From contig NZ_FMXB01000009.1 in the NCBI RefSeq assembly GCF_900103415.1, positions 48,463 through 112,462 on the forward strand: 64,000 bases of DNA, written 5' to 3'. Of the stretch, positions 46,931-56,656 are shown piece after piece. Origin of the DNA: Methanobrevibacter millerae (GTDB taxonomy: Archaea > Methanobacteriota > Methanobacteria > Methanobacteriales > Methanobacteriaceae). How positions within the stretch are numbered: the first letter of the stretch is position 1; each line of letters begins with the position of its first letter. The notes beneath the pieces are model-generated. The model worked only from the letters and a program-made list of their open reading frames with translations, had not been told where the DNA came from and did no database searches. Position numbers and translations under genes: made by a program.

Positions 46931-48421
46931 TTATATCACCTTATCCTTTATTTCTTCAAATGGTATTATACGATTAAATTTAACTTCTGATGCCATATCA
47001 GCTATTTTATCAATATCAAGGGATTCTTCAACAAGATCCATTGCCGCTTTTGTGAACAAATCATACCTGATTTCGATTTCAGGAGTGAAGCCCCTTGTTT
47101 TCAGTTTGAGCTTGCCGACGCTGAAAATATTTTCTACTGTAGAATTTTTTTGAATATACGGAACCACGTTATCGAATATATCTTCATTATATACCTTGTT
47201 CAACACGATTCCTTTCACGTTAACGCCGAATTTTTCAAGCATATTGGCATGTGCCACCAGATCGATGGCCGCAGTTTCGATTCCTCCCTTATTTACCCCT
47301 GACATTAAAAGCATTGGGATATTTGATGACATTGCGATTTCAGCTGCCGAGAATGGAACCTTTTCGTTTAGAAGTCCCGTAAACACGCTCATGACGCCTT
47401 CAATCAGAACTATGTCATAGTCTGATGAGTTCAGTTTTGCTATTGTAGATTCTATGTCACTCCAGCCCAGGTGTCCTATCTTGATGGAGCTGAATTCGTT
47501 CATGCGATCCTTGGTCAAGTATAATCCGGGAATGATGTCACGTACGTCGGGGCCGACTTTAAGGAGCGCTACCTTGTATCCCCTTTTTCTCAGTGCCCCT
47601 GCCAATCCCGTCAATATGAACGTTTTTCCGGAATCGGAGCCGTTGCTTCCAATCATTAAAAATTTCGGTTTTTCATTAATTTTTCTTTGAGGTATCTTTA
47701 TGCCAGAGCCGATTCCGACTTCGCTTTGAATATGCTTTTTGACTTCCAGGTTTCTATTGTATATTTCTTCAAGGTTTTTTGCGTCTATTTGATTAAGCAA
47801 ATTTTCTACAATAATCGGGTTTTCATCAAGGATATTGTGAATCATCGTTCCGATAACGTTTCCGTCATCGTTGCATGCGCCTGAAAATATGTTATAATCT
47901 CCGGCTTCATTTGTATCGCCGTAATTCATTCTCTGGACTTTTGAATAGAATAAGGGCTTTGCGTCACCGACCACCTTTCCGTAGGTATGCGTGTGAAAAC
48001 CGTTTACGTCTTCGGTCTGGTTTTTGGTTAAAAATGAGTTGTCAAAGACCTTGGCCTTTACCCTGTCGCTTGTAATTAACGGGGAAAATTCAACGTCAAT
48101 AAGGCCTAAACCTTCCTTTACGATAGGCACTTCGGATTTTCTTCCGATATCAATCTGGTTTGACATCAGCTGAAAGCCTGCACATATTCCAATCAACGGC
48201 TTTCCCATTTTAGCCATCTTAAGGATTTCCTTGTTCAACTCCATGTTAATGTCGTTTGATTCAATCAGCGTTCCGCCGGGTATGATTAATGCATCAAGCT
48301 CTTCGCTTGCCCTGTTACCATTAACCAAACCGTTTTCCTTAACGATATCTGTTGGTAAATTTCCAAAATCCTCAAATCCCGGAACTGCACCCTTTATGTA
48401 AGCAAGTCCAATCCTTGTCAT
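46931..48421 (-). CDS. Circularly permuted CobB/CobQ-like amidotransferase
   Basis: 496 residues. Residues about 1-215 are a class I glutamine amidotransferase of CobB/CobQ type: LDALIIPGGTLIES, then GICAGFQLMSNQ with the nucleophile cysteine, and GFHTHTYGKV and GTMIHNILDEN near the end. Residues about 250-496 are a dethiobiotin-synthetase-like ATPase: MIGSNGSDSGKTFILTGLA as P-loop, KVGPDVRD, LIEGVMSVFTG and GIVLNKVYNED. In CobB, CobQ and CfbB the order is ATPase first, amidotransferase second; here it is reversed. It likely amidates an acid side chain of a tetrapyrrole or similar cofactor; the substrate is unknown. Confidence 0.8.
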   Translation of the reverse strand: MTRIGLAYIKGAVPGFEDFGNLPTDIVKENGLVNGNRASEELDALIIPGGTLIESNDINMELNKEILKMAKMGKPLIGICAGFQLMSNQIDIGRKSEVPIVKEGLGLIDVEFSPLITSDRVKAKVFDNSFLTKNQTEDVNGFHTHTYGKVVGDAKPLFYSKVQRMNYGDTNEAGDYNIFSGACNDDGNVIGTMIHNILDENPIIVENLLNQIDAKNLEEIYNRNLEVKKHIQSEVGIGSGIKIPQRKINEKPKFLMIGSNGSDSGKTFILTGLAGALRKRGYKVALLKVGPDVRDIIPGLYLTKDRMNEFSSIKIGHLGWSDIESTIAKLNSSDYDIVLIEGVMSVFTGLLNEKVPFSAAEIAMSSNIPMLLMSGVNKGGIETAAIDLVAHANMLEKFGVNVKGIVLNKVYNEDIFDNVVPYIQKNSTVENIFSVGKLKLKTRGFTPEIEIRYDLFTKAAMDLVEESLDIDKIADMASEVKFNRIIPFEEIKDKVI

Positions 48422-48480
48422 AAAATAACCTCAAATAATTCTATGATTTTCATAATTTTTATATGTTATTTAGACATAGA

Positions 48481-48494
48481 TTTCAAGTGTAAAA
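48481..48494 (-). repeat. Isolated ORB-like site
   Basis: TTTCAAGTGTAAAA, whose first 12 bases are the exact reverse complement of the origin motif at 37907. It lies between the divergently placed ends near 48.5 kb, about 10.5 kb from the origin. Confidence 0.45.
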
Positions 48495-48682
48495 TTATAT
48501 TATTTGGATTAGTTTTACACCTTCTTTTCTTGTACAAGCCATATTTTTATCGTTTGATTTTATATAAAAAATCATGTTTTTTTGTTACTTTAGTATTTTA
48601 ACGGTTTTTACTTTAGTATTTTTACTTATTCAATGGTTAATTAATTAAAAAAATAAATGGTTAGGGTTAATATAACCCTTAT

Positions 48683-50053
48683 TTATTGAACGTTTTCAAA
48701 TACACTCATAGCTTTAATGATTTTTTCATCATCCAAAGGTTTTGCCTGTATTTGAAGACCTACAGGAATGTCATTAACTGTTCCTGCCGGAATGCTTCCT
48801 GCCGGAATGCCCGCAAGGTTTGCAATAACGGTTAATACGTCGTAGGCATACATTTCCATAGGATCCAGCTCATCGCCGATTTCGTGAGGAAGCTTAGGAA
48901 CGGTAGGACCTACAATCAGGTCTACGTTTTCAAGCATAGCATTGATTTCATCACGGATAAGTGACCTTGCCTTCAATGCCTTTTTATAGTATTTTCCACT
49001 GAATTCGGCCTGTGCAATGTGGGAACCGATTTTGATTCTTCTTAATACCTCATCTCCGCAGACCTCTTCAATCCTGTATCCGTAATCCCTTCCGTCATAT
49101 TTTCTTGTAGCTGAGAAGAACTCAACATAGTTAATCAAGTAATATGTAGGTAAACATAAGTCAATGTGGTCAAATGACACTTCAACAAGTTCAGCTCCGG
49201 CATCGACCAGTTTGTTAATGGCCATGTTGATTGTCTTGTTGATTTCCTCATCGGTGACTTCAATAAAGTCGTTACAGATAGCTATTTTCATTCCTTCAAG
49301 GGATTTTTCTTCCAAATCTTTGGTGAAATCAGGTTTTTCCCAGTTCAGGGTTGTACATTCGGTTTCATCGTAATCGACAATGGTATTCAATGCAAGAGCA
49401 ATACCGCTCATGTCTTCTGCGAACGGTCCGATTTGGTCAAGACTCATTGAAAGGTCTAAAAGACCCTGCCTTGAAACTGCACCGTATGTTGGCTTGAATC
49501 CGATAACACCACAGTGTGATGCAGGGTTTCTGATGGATCCGCCCGTATCTGAACCGAGTGAAATATCACACATTTTAGCTGCAACGGCTGCAGCGCTTCC
49601 TCCTGATGAACCTCCAGGAATCCTGCCCATAGCCTTAGGGTTTTGGGTCGGTCCGTAATAGGAAGTTTCAGTTGAACTGCCTGCTGCAAATTCATCCATA
49701 TTTGTAATTCCGATAATTATTCCATCTTCTGCCAATACTCTATCCACTACTGTTGCATTATAACTTCCATAGTAATTTTCCAAGGTTTTTGAAGCTGCAG
49801 ATATGATTAAGTCTTCAACGTTAATGTTTGCCTTGATACCGAATACAAGACCTGCAAGGCTTCCCACTTCTTCTCCATTAGCTATTTTAGCGTCAATAGC
49901 TTCAGCTTGCTTAAGTGCATTTTCTTCATTCAATTCAATAAATGCGTTAATGGAGTCATTATTTTCTTTAATAACTTTAAGGAAGTTTTCAACATTTTCC
50001 TTAGCGGTTAATTCTCCACTTTTGATGGAATTTAATTTTTCAATAACATTCAT
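48683..50053 (-). CDS. gatA: Glutamyl-tRNA(Gln) amidotransferase subunit A
   Basis: 456 residues of the amidase signature family: LVFGIKANINVEDL with the catalytic lysine, the GIPGGSSGGSAAAVAAKM-like stretch (here RIPGGSSGGS), and LGSDTGGSIRNPASHCGVIGFKPTYG with the two catalytic serines. It releases ammonia from glutamine for tRNA-dependent Gln formation with GatB and GatC, which are not in the window. ATG behind AAGGTG. Downstream 48422-48682 has a 13-base direct repeat (ACTTTAGTATTTT at 48587 and 48610). Confidence 0.93.
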   Translation of the reverse strand: MNVIEKLNSIKSGELTAKENVENFLKVIKENNDSINAFIELNEENALKQAEAIDAKIANGEEVGSLAGLVFGIKANINVEDLIISAASKTLENYYGSYNATVVDRVLAEDGIIIGITNMDEFAAGSSTETSYYGPTQNPKAMGRIPGGSSGGSAAAVAAKMCDISLGSDTGGSIRNPASHCGVIGFKPTYGAVSRQGLLDLSMSLDQIGPFAEDMSGIALALNTIVDYDETECTTLNWEKPDFTKDLEEKSLEGMKIAICNDFIEVTDEEINKTINMAINKLVDAGAELVEVSFDHIDLCLPTYYLINYVEFFSATRKYDGRDYGYRIEEVCGDEVLRRIKIGSHIAQAEFSGKYYKKALKARSLIRDEINAMLENVDLIVGPTVPKLPHEIGDELDPMEMYAYDVLTVIANLAGIPAGSIPAGTVNDIPVGLQIQAKPLDDEKIIKAMSVFENVQ

Positions 50054-50209
50054 TAAAACACCTTGATAAATATAATGAATATAGATTTATTTTTCAACGT
50101 TTATATAACTTAGTTTTTTCAGCACATCATTTATGGCAAAAATATAGTAAACTTTATATGTCATTATGTCATAAATAATTAACATACACTGTTAAGTGGG
50201 GGTGAAAAT

Positions 50210-51043
50210 ATTAAGAAAATAACAAGCATATTAGCAATTGTTTTGGTCATTTGTTTCATATCAGGCGGTTATGCATTATATTTAAATGAAACTGGAGTAA
50301 ATGTTGTTGATGATAGTGCTTCTCCTCAAGCTACTTCTCCTCAGGCTGATCTTGCGCCGCATGGAAATAATCCTGCAGCCGGTGATGTTGCAAAAGTGGT
50401 TAGTTTAAGTGATGTTCAAACATTCTTTGAAAATGTAAATACATATTCCCCAAACACTTATTCTGCGAAAGTTGCACCTACTCATCCGATTTTTGTACAA
50501 CCAGGGTTCAATGATACAGATTATCACGTTTATAATGGAGATTATAGTTCATATTATGTACATAATAGTTTAAATACTGCTGATAAATATGTACAATGTG
50601 CTGAATGTGGTAAATATTCCCCTATTGGTGACGTTACTAAAAAATTAGATGATAATTTAATCTGTAAAGGACATAATGACAGTTGCGGATCCAATATTGA
50701 TGATGATTATTTCGCATTAACTTATGATGAAGTACTGTTCATTGTTGATCATAACGGATACTTGCCTGAAAGTGCATATACCCGTACTGCTGAACACTTA
50801 GGAATAACAATACCTTATTCAGATTATATCGCACCATATTATGGTATGACTCCTGATGAAGAAGTTTTCACTGAACTTGTTACAGAACCAGTTACTGGTA
50901 TAGAACATTATTCTCCAAATGATGATTCCTTACCTGTAATTGCATTTGATGAAGATTTTGATTCTAATCAGGATTCTCCTTGTGATGATGTAAATCCTCA
51001 ATACGAACCTGTTTATGCAATTGATACAATTAATTGCTATTAA
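50210..51043 (+). CDS. Secreted or anchored protein with Cys motifs, unknown
   Basis: 277 residues if read from ATT at 50210. A GGGGGTGA site ends five bases before it, and the resulting N-terminus KKITSILAIVLVICFISGG is a proper signal peptide or anchor. The first usual start, TTG at 50243, would cut this in half. The mature part is acidic, rich in Tyr and Asn. A CAECGKYSP...ICKGHNDSCGSN segment (about 132-165) could bind zinc, and a C-terminal SPCDDV cysteine remains. I do not recognise the family. A TATA-like TTTATATG lies at about 50153-50160. Confidence 0.6.
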   Translation: MKKITSILAIVLVICFISGGYALYLNETGVNVVDDSASPQATSPQADLAPHGNNPAAGDVAKVVSLSDVQTFFENVNTYSPNTYSAKVAPTHPIFVQPGFNDTDYHVYNGDYSSYYVHNSLNTADKYVQCAECGKYSPIGDVTKKLDDNLICKGHNDSCGSNIDDDYFALTYDEVLFIVDHNGYLPESAYTRTAEHLGITIPYSDYIAPYYGMTPDEEVFTELVTEPVTGIEHYSPNDDSLPVIAFDEDFDSNQDSPCDDVNPQYEPVYAIDTINCY

Positions 51044-51076
51044 CTTTTAACTTTTTTATTATTTTTTTTAATTTTG

Positions 51077-51108
51077 TCACTTATAACTTATAACTTACAA
51101 CTTATAAC
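51077..51108. repeat. Short tandem ACTTATA array
   Basis: Four imperfect copies of ACTTATAA/ACTTACA spaced nine to ten bases, in the spacer before 51151. The same words fill the repeat region upstream of parA at 58.0 kb. Confidence 0.6.
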
Positions 51109-51150
51109 TATTAAAAAATTTTATATAAAATTAACCTCAAATTATTTAAT

Positions 51151-51945
51151 ATGAAAAAAGCTATTGTATTTGATAACTCAGGAACGTTAATTGAGCGTTA
51201 TAGGGTTATTAAGGACGTAATGTCTGGCAATATCTTCACAGATATCAATTCACTCGATTTAATTGACCAGTCCGACTCCCTTGCATTGGTAGTGCTTCAA
51301 TACAATACAAACAAATTGCTGGATTTGGATTCCAACACATTGATTTCCGATGTAATAAGGGAATATGACATTGATTTTGACGTGAGCTTCACCCGATTTG
51401 AAACCACCAAAGAAGATGTTAGGGAAATTCTGCTTAATGAAAAGTCAGCCGTTGTAAAAGACATCACCGACGGGTTTCCAATCCTCAAAAAGCTTGTTCC
51501 CCACATGGAACTGTGCAACGGATCAGCTGTCATTCTGGATATGGACATCGGAATCATTGCCTATACGATAACTTCTTCAGGCAAACTCTTTGACGGCGTT
51601 GTGGATACAATAGATAATTTGAAGTCCCAGGGCTATGAAATCGTTCTGGCATCAGGCGACAGAAAGGGAGCTATTAATAGACTGGCCGACATGCTTGGAG
51701 TCAATAAGGACAATGCACACGGCAGCGTTTCCACCAGGGGAAAATGTGAAGTTGTAAAGTCCCTTCAGGATGAAGGATACAAGGTAATGATGGTCGGTGA
51801 CGGACTAAATGACGTTCTGGCATTCAACAGGGCTGATGTCAGCGTATTGACTGTCGAGCAGCAGGAAGAGGTCTCACCCAAACTGATGGATAAGACTGAC
51901 TACATTATCGAAAGCATCCGCGAAGTAAAGGACATCGATTTTTAA
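51151..51945 (+). CDS. HAD-superfamily phosphatase, P-type-ATPase-like
   Basis: 264 residues. Motif I is FDNSGTLI, the D-x-S/T-G-T form seen in P-type ATPases and their soluble relatives; motif II is a VLASGDRKGAI segment; motif IV is MVGDGLNDVLAF. There is no membrane part. Soluble archaeal proteins of this kind are phosphatases of unknown substrate. ATG start, with no clear ribosome binding site but a close TATA-like stretch (TTTATATAA at 51119-51127), so probably nearly leaderless. Confidence 0.78.
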   Translation: MKKAIVFDNSGTLIERYRVIKDVMSGNIFTDINSLDLIDQSDSLALVVLQYNTNKLLDLDSNTLISDVIREYDIDFDVSFTRFETTKEDVREILLNEKSAVVKDITDGFPILKKLVPHMELCNGSAVILDMDIGIIAYTITSSGKLFDGVVDTIDNLKSQGYEIVLASGDRKGAINRLADMLGVNKDNAHGSVSTRGKCEVVKSLQDEGYKVMMVGDGLNDVLAFNRADVSVLTVEQQEEVSPKLMDKTDYIIESIREVKDIDF

Positions 51946-52094
51946 TTGCCAATCTACATATCCTTACTGTTTTTTAAGCCAATATATTATAGAGTTTATT
52001 ATATTATTTTTCCAATTAATTAAATCATATTTTATAATAGATTATAGCATTTTAATCAACTGATTATTCAATTAAACACAGCCTTCAAAGTGTT

Positions 52095-52817
52095 CTACAA
52101 ATTGTCTTCAATGACCTTTTTGCTTTTGAGGATATTGTTGAAGTTGTTCAGCTCAATGATTCCCTTGTCGATTCTTTTTAAAAGACTTAAATCAAGGGTT
52201 CCATCGCCCAGTGCAATGTGCTGGTCCTTGACGCCGTCGTTGTCATTCAGATGGCAGTAGGTAATGTCTTTTAACTCAAGCAGTTCCTCATTGTTCCCGG
52301 TTGTGTTTCCATGACCCACATCAATGGTTATATTACATCCACATTCGCTTTTAAATAATTCAAGCTCTTCTATCTTGTTTCCAAGAAAAGCCTGTCTTAC
52401 AGGCAGGTTTTCAACTGAAATTATAACGTTTTCAGCATAGTCAACCAATTCAGATATGCTTTCACATGCTAATTCAAGGGCCATATTTCTTAATGGGGGG
52501 TCGTTCCTGCCAATTTTACCTGCATGAACGGTTACTGCATGTGCATTAATGCTTTCGGCATAATCTATACATTCCTTCATTTGTTTTAAGCTTTCAGCTC
52601 TTATTCCTTCATTTAAACTGGCTATGTTAATGTCCACTGTCGGAGCATGTATTGATACCTCTAATCCACAGTCTTTAAAAGCCATAGTGTTTTCCTTTTT
52701 AAAAAATGGTGATTCTCCAAGTATTTCTATCATCTCAAAGTTGTGTTCATGAGCTTTTTTTATTATTTCCAGATTATCGTCCATAAACATGGATAGAGTT
52801 GTAAAACCGATTTTCAT
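52095..52817 (-). CDS. Sugar-phosphate isomerase/epimerase-like TIM barrel
   Basis: 240 residues of the xylose-isomerase-like (AP endonuclease 2) fold. Metal-site strands are visible in order: VSIHAP, VTVHAGK, ISVENLP, TIDVGHGN and CHLNDNDG, followed by HIALGDGTLDL. The acid/His ligands of the family are all present. The substrate cannot be told: members act on sugars, inosose or abasic DNA. Monocistronic on this strand, divergent from leuA across about 200 AT-rich bases. Confidence 0.8.
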   Translation of the reverse strand: MKIGFTTLSMFMDDNLEIIKKAHEHNFEMIEILGESPFFKKENTMAFKDCGLEVSIHAPTVDINIASLNEGIRAESLKQMKECIDYAESINAHAVTVHAGKIGRNDPPLRNMALELACESISELVDYAENVIISVENLPVRQAFLGNKIEELELFKSECGCNITIDVGHGNTTGNNEELLELKDITYCHLNDNDGVKDQHIALGDGTLDLSLLKRIDKGIIELNNFNNILKSKKVIEDNL

Positions 52818-53018
52818 ATACCCTTATTTGTTTTTTTCATTTATTATAGTTTTTTTAGAAATCGTATTCAGTCCTATTACCTAATGCCTTAACATGACCA
52901 ATAATTGTGCTTTTTTACTTTAATATTTCATTAATGTTTATTTTTTACCCTTAATTAATACAAAAGTTTATAATAAAATAAAAATCAATTATTAATTATA
53001 CCAAATGGAGATTATTTT

Positions 53019-54563
53019 ATGTATGATAAAACTATCGAAACCTTAAAGAAAGAGGATATGAATCTTGCAGATGAGATTTATATTTTCGATACCACTCTCA
53101 GGGATGGCGAACAGACTCCTGGAGTTGCTTTAACGGTTGACGAAAAAATTCAAATCGCTTTAAAACTGGATCAGCTGGGCGTTGATAAGATTGAAGTGGG
53201 TTTTCCAGCCGCTTCAAAAGGAGAGCTTCAAGCCTCAAAAGAAATCAGGGCCCTTGATTTGAATTCAACTGTCGTAGGTTTGGCTCGAAGCGTCAAGGAT
53301 GACATAGATGCAGTTTTGGATGCCGATTTGGAATATATCCATACTTTTATAGGTACTTCTCCATTGCATAGAGACTATAAATTAAAAATGTCTAAAGAAA
53401 CTATCATTTCTACTGCGGTAGAAGCTGTAGAATACGCCAAGGATCACGGATTGACGGTGGAGTTTTCCGCCGAAGACGCTACCAGAACCGAAAGGGATTT
53501 CCTCTTTGACTTCTACAATGAAGTTGTATCTGCCGGTGCCGATTTTATAGACGTTCCCGATACTGTCGGAATCCTCACGCCGATTCTTACAAGGGAGCTC
53601 ATGACCGACATCAAGGAAAACTTTAAAATCCCTGTAAGCGTTCATTTCCACAATGACTTTGGTCTTGCTACGGCTAATACCTTAACAGCCATTGAATGCG
53701 GTGCCAATCAGGCTCACGTTACTGTTAATGGAATGGGAGAGCGTACTGGTAACACTTCTCTTGAAGAAATTGTTGTTGCTCTTTATTCCGCATATGGGAT
53801 TAAATTAAATATCGATACTTCGCAATTATATAGTCTATCAGATTTTGTAGGTAGATTAACTGGTGTAAAGATGCCGGTAAACAAGCCAATTGTTGGTGAT
53901 AATGCATTTGCCCACGAATCAGGTATTCATGTTCATGGTATTTTAAATAATTCTTCTACATATGAACCTATATCACCCGAACTTGTAGGTCATTCTAGAA
54001 AAATTGTTTTAGGTAAACACACAGGCGCCAATGCTTTAAAGTCCAAATTAAAAGATTACCACATCGAATTAAATGATGAACAATTTGAAAAAGTTTTTAA
54101 TCAAATTAAGGCATTGGGTGACAGAGGAAAATGTGTAACAGATGATGACTTAAAGGCTATAGCTTTAACCGAGCTCAGTTCAGCCCGTGAAACCCCAATC
54201 AAATTGAAAGGCTTGGGATTGTTATGTGGAGCTATCGTTTCTCCAACCGCAACCGTCAAGCTTGAAATAGACGGAGTTGAAAAGGAAACATCAAACACCG
54301 GTGTCGGACCTGTGGACGCTGCTTTAAATGCTATACGTGACTTGATTCAAGATACGATGGATATTGAACTTGAAGAATATAATCTGGAAGCTATCAATGG
54401 TGGGACAGATGCTTTAGCTGACGTTTTTGTTATTTCTTCAGACAATGAAGGCAACAAATCCACCGGAAGAGCTATTAATGAAGACATTGTTATGGCAAGT
54501 ATTTTAGCAGTTTTAGATTCTATAAATAAGCTATTATTAATCAAACGTACTCAAGAAATTTAA
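53019..54563 (+). CDS. leuA: 2-isopropylmalate synthase (or related citramalate synthase)
   Basis: 514 residues. The DRE-TIM barrel has [28 protein letters not shown] and [30 protein letters not shown] and [11 protein letters not shown] follow. The C-terminal 120 or so residues are a LeuA-type regulatory domain ([34 protein letters not shown]), which excludes the shorter homocitrate synthase AksA. It joins acetyl-CoA to 2-oxoisovalerate in leucine synthesis; citramalate synthase is the alternative. A TATA-like element at about 52967-52976 and GGAGA before the ATG are visible. The alba gene follows 31 bases later. Confidence 0.87.
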   Translation: MYDKTIETLKKEDMNLADEIYIFDTTLRDGEQTPGVALTVDEKIQIALKLDQLGVDKIEVGFPAASKGELQASKEIRALDLNSTVVGLARSVKDDIDAVLDADLEYIHTFIGTSPLHRDYKLKMSKETIISTAVEAVEYAKDHGLTVEFSAEDATRTERDFLFDFYNEVVSAGADFIDVPDTVGILTPILTRELMTDIKENFKIPVSVHFHNDFGLATANTLTAIECGANQAHVTVNGMGERTGNTSLEEIVVALYSAYGIKLNIDTSQLYSLSDFVGRLTGVKMPVNKPIVGDNAFAHESGIHVHGILNNSSTYEPISPELVGHSRKIVLGKHTGANALKSKLKDYHIELNDEQFEKVFNQIKALGDRGKCVTDDDLKAIALTELSSARETPIKLKGLGLLCGAIVSPTATVKLEIDGVEKETSNTGVGPVDAALNAIRDLIQDTMDIELEEYNLEAINGGTDALADVFVISSDNEGNKSTGRAINEDIVMASILAVLDSINKLLLIKRTQEI

Positions 54564-54594
54564 AACTAAAAATTCTTTAATCAGGGGGTAAAAC

Positions 54595-54864
54595 ATGGAA
54601 GAAAATACCATATTTATTGGTAACAAACCAGTAATGAATTACGTATTGGCTGTTGTAACGCAATTCAACGAATATGACTCAGTAACTTTAAGGGCTAGAG
54701 GCAAAGCCATTAGCCGTGCTGTTGACACTGCAGAAATCGTTAGAAACAGTTTCGTTCAGGATTGTGATGTTTCAGACATTCAGATTTCTACCGAAGAAGT
54801 TGAAAATTACAATGGTGAAACAACCAACGTATCTATTATCCAAATTAGACTAGAAAAATACTAA
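54595..54864 (+). CDS. albA: Alba family DNA/RNA-binding chromatin protein
   Basis: 89 residues: [42 protein letters not shown] and a final strand [13 protein letters not shown], which is the Alba fold. It coats DNA or RNA. The GNKPVM region is where other archaea acetylate or modify a lysine. A GGGGG site lies nine bases before the ATG. It follows leuA closely; both may share a transcript. Confidence 0.95.
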   Translation: MEENTIFIGNKPVMNYVLAVVTQFNEYDSVTLRARGKAISRAVDTAEIVRNSFVQDCDVSDIQISTEEVENYNGETTNVSIIQIRLEKY

Positions 54865-54876
54865 AAAAACTCTTTA

Positions 54877-55536
54877 CTAAATTTTCTTTAATATTCTATA
54901 GTCAAAGAGATATTTAGACAGTTTTATGTTTGAAGTTCCCTTTCCAAGGGCTTCAGTTTTTCCTTTTTTTATTGCTTTTAATATACTGTCAATATCCTTT
55001 TCGCAATCTATTGTAGAATAGCAGTCACCTACAAACTTATAGTAGTGGGCATCGCTTGCTCCAAGACCCGGCAAGTTTTCTTTTTCGGATAATTTCTTAG
55101 CCTTGCCGTTGCAGTAGCCTACAATGAATCGTGCGTTTTTTGTTTCTATGGCGTCAACTTTTAAATCCTCATAGTCTGCCTTGCAAAAAAGGCCGTGGCG
55201 GTAAAAGCAGTATGGGTGAGGTATTATTGCCAGCGCTGCCTGGTCATGTATCAAATCTATTGTTTCCGCTGCCGGCAGATCCCTTTTTATGTTTTCGCTG
55301 CAGCCGAATCCTAAAATGTGGCCTTCAAGGGATGATATTTCAATTGAAGGCATTACAAACAAATCATCATCCTTTGTCATCTTCTGGGCAACCTGTGAGC
55401 CCTCCACGGTATTGTGGTCGCTTATGGCTATTATATCAAGGTCTCTGCTTTTGGCTACCCTGAAGATATCTTCCAACTTTGATTTTGAATCCGGCGAATA
55501 TACGCTGTGAATATGTGAATCCATCCTATACATCAT
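54877..55536 (-). CDS. PHP-domain metal-dependent phosphoesterase
   Basis: 219 residues. DSHIHSVYSPDS, AISDHNTVEGS, MPSIEISSLEGHILGFG, IIPHPYCF and GLGASDAHYYKF are the metal ligands of the PHP fold in order. The members act on nucleotides or other phosphoesters; substrate unknown. The start is ATG at 55536 behind GAGG, overlapping the upstream gene by 11 bases; an ATG four codons later is possible. Confidence 0.83.
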   Translation of the reverse strand: MMYRMDSHIHSVYSPDSKSKLEDIFRVAKSRDLDIIAISDHNTVEGSQVAQKMTKDDDLFVMPSIEISSLEGHILGFGCSENIKRDLPAAETIDLIHDQAALAIIPHPYCFYRHGLFCKADYEDLKVDAIETKNARFIVGYCNGKAKKLSEKENLPGLGASDAHYYKFVGDCYSTIDCEKDIDSILKAIKKGKTEALGKGTSNIKLSKYLFDYRILKKI

Positions 55537-56563
55537 AGGCCTCTAAAGTTTTAATTAATCCTATTGTTCCGGTCATCATCACGTCACCTCCAGGGCAGGC
55601 GTGATGCCAGTCGAGATTGGTTTTTTCAATTAATTCGCGTTTGGGACCTGTTACAATTACCTTTTCGATTTTTGAAATCCGATTGATGACGTGAGCCCCA
55701 TGGCCGTGGTCATTGTAGACCTCTTCGTTGGTTATTACTCCATCTGCCAGGCGTTTCAGGTAGTTTTCAAGGCTTTCGGGTGTTAATGATGAGGTGTGAT
55801 GCTCGAAAATTCCCTGGATTTTCCCGTCTTCTATTGATGCTGCCGTCGTGTGTCCGTTTCCGATGTCTATTGCAATGAAGCTGTTTAATTTCAATGCTGT
55901 TTCATCCCAGCACATTCCTGCTATTGATGCGAATTTGGTGTCCATCATTAAAGGCTCCAGTTCAATTCCTTCATTTTTTATAATCCTTTCAACGGCTTTC
56001 ATTCTTGTGTAGTAGTCAGGAGTGTTTCCCTTGAATGCAAAATCTTCCGGCCTGATAGGTTGCGAAAGCTTTTCCCTGATTTTTTCAAACCTGAAATCCC
56101 TGTCTCCCATGTTCTCATTGTTTCCATGATCTTGGACTGCAATGGCTATTTCATCAAAATCGAACTCCAAATCATATCCCAGTAAGAATTCTGATAGCTT
56201 TGTGATGTTGATATCTCCCAACGTTAATTTGGTGTAATCCTTATAATCCTTATCCTTTGAAGCTATTTCAATTCCAATCGCTTCAACCTGTTCTAACTTA
56301 TCCCTGATTGTTTTTGCCGGAGTCTCTTCCATTACCACTTTATATCCTTTTTCCATATGTTCAAGCAATGTTTTCTTAAGCTTTCCTCCGCCCATTATCT
56401 CTCCTTTGAAATAGATGTCGTTTTCAATTTCCCTTACCTGCTGGGAGATGTATAGGTGAGGGGAAGGAAGCACCAGCTTTATCGAATTTTCCAATTCCTT
56501 TTCATCATCGTAAATCATAATGTCCTGAGTTCCGGTTCCTACATCAATAGCTAAAGTTCTCAT
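55526..56563 (-). CDS. DUF1786 protein (actin-like ATPase fold)
   Basis: 345 residues from ATG at 56563; the frame opens 25 codons earlier in spacer-like sequence. It starts RTLAIDVGTGTQDIMIYDDE, the phosphate-1 motif of the actin/Hsp70/sugar-kinase fold; FIAIDIGNGHTTAASIEDG is a second phosphate loop, and CPGGDVMMTGTIG a third. DUF1786 has been annotated as a putative pyruvate formate-lyase activating enzyme without evidence. The function is unknown. It forms an operon with the PHP gene and is divergent from trpB2. Confidence 0.78.
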   Translation of the reverse strand: MRTLAIDVGTGTQDIMIYDDEKELENSIKLVLPSPHLYISQQVREIENDIYFKGEIMGGGKLKKTLLEHMEKGYKVVMEETPAKTIRDKLEQVEAIGIEIASKDKDYKDYTKLTLGDINITKLSEFLLGYDLEFDFDEIAIAVQDHGNNENMGDRDFRFEKIREKLSQPIRPEDFAFKGNTPDYYTRMKAVERIIKNEGIELEPLMMDTKFASIAGMCWDETALKLNSFIAIDIGNGHTTAASIEDGKIQGIFEHHTSSLTPESLENYLKRLADGVITNEEVYNDHGHGAHVINRISKIEKVIVTGPKRELIEKTNLDWHHACPGGDVMMTGTIGLIKTLEAYDV

Positions 56564-56656
56564 AATAATTTTTTTAGATTTCATTTTATTAATATATTGA
56601 TTGCACAATTTTGTACAACAAAGTTTTAAATAGTACATTAATATAAAATAATTAAC

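Noticed and set aside
48587..48622. 13-base direct repeat in the gatA downstream spacer as an attachment site
   Set aside because: The copies are only 23 bases apart, with no integrase or tRNA nearby.
55526..56563. DUF1786 as pyruvate formate-lyase activating enzyme
   Set aside because: There is no radical SAM CX3CX2C motif; the visible motifs are those of an actin-like ATPase fold.
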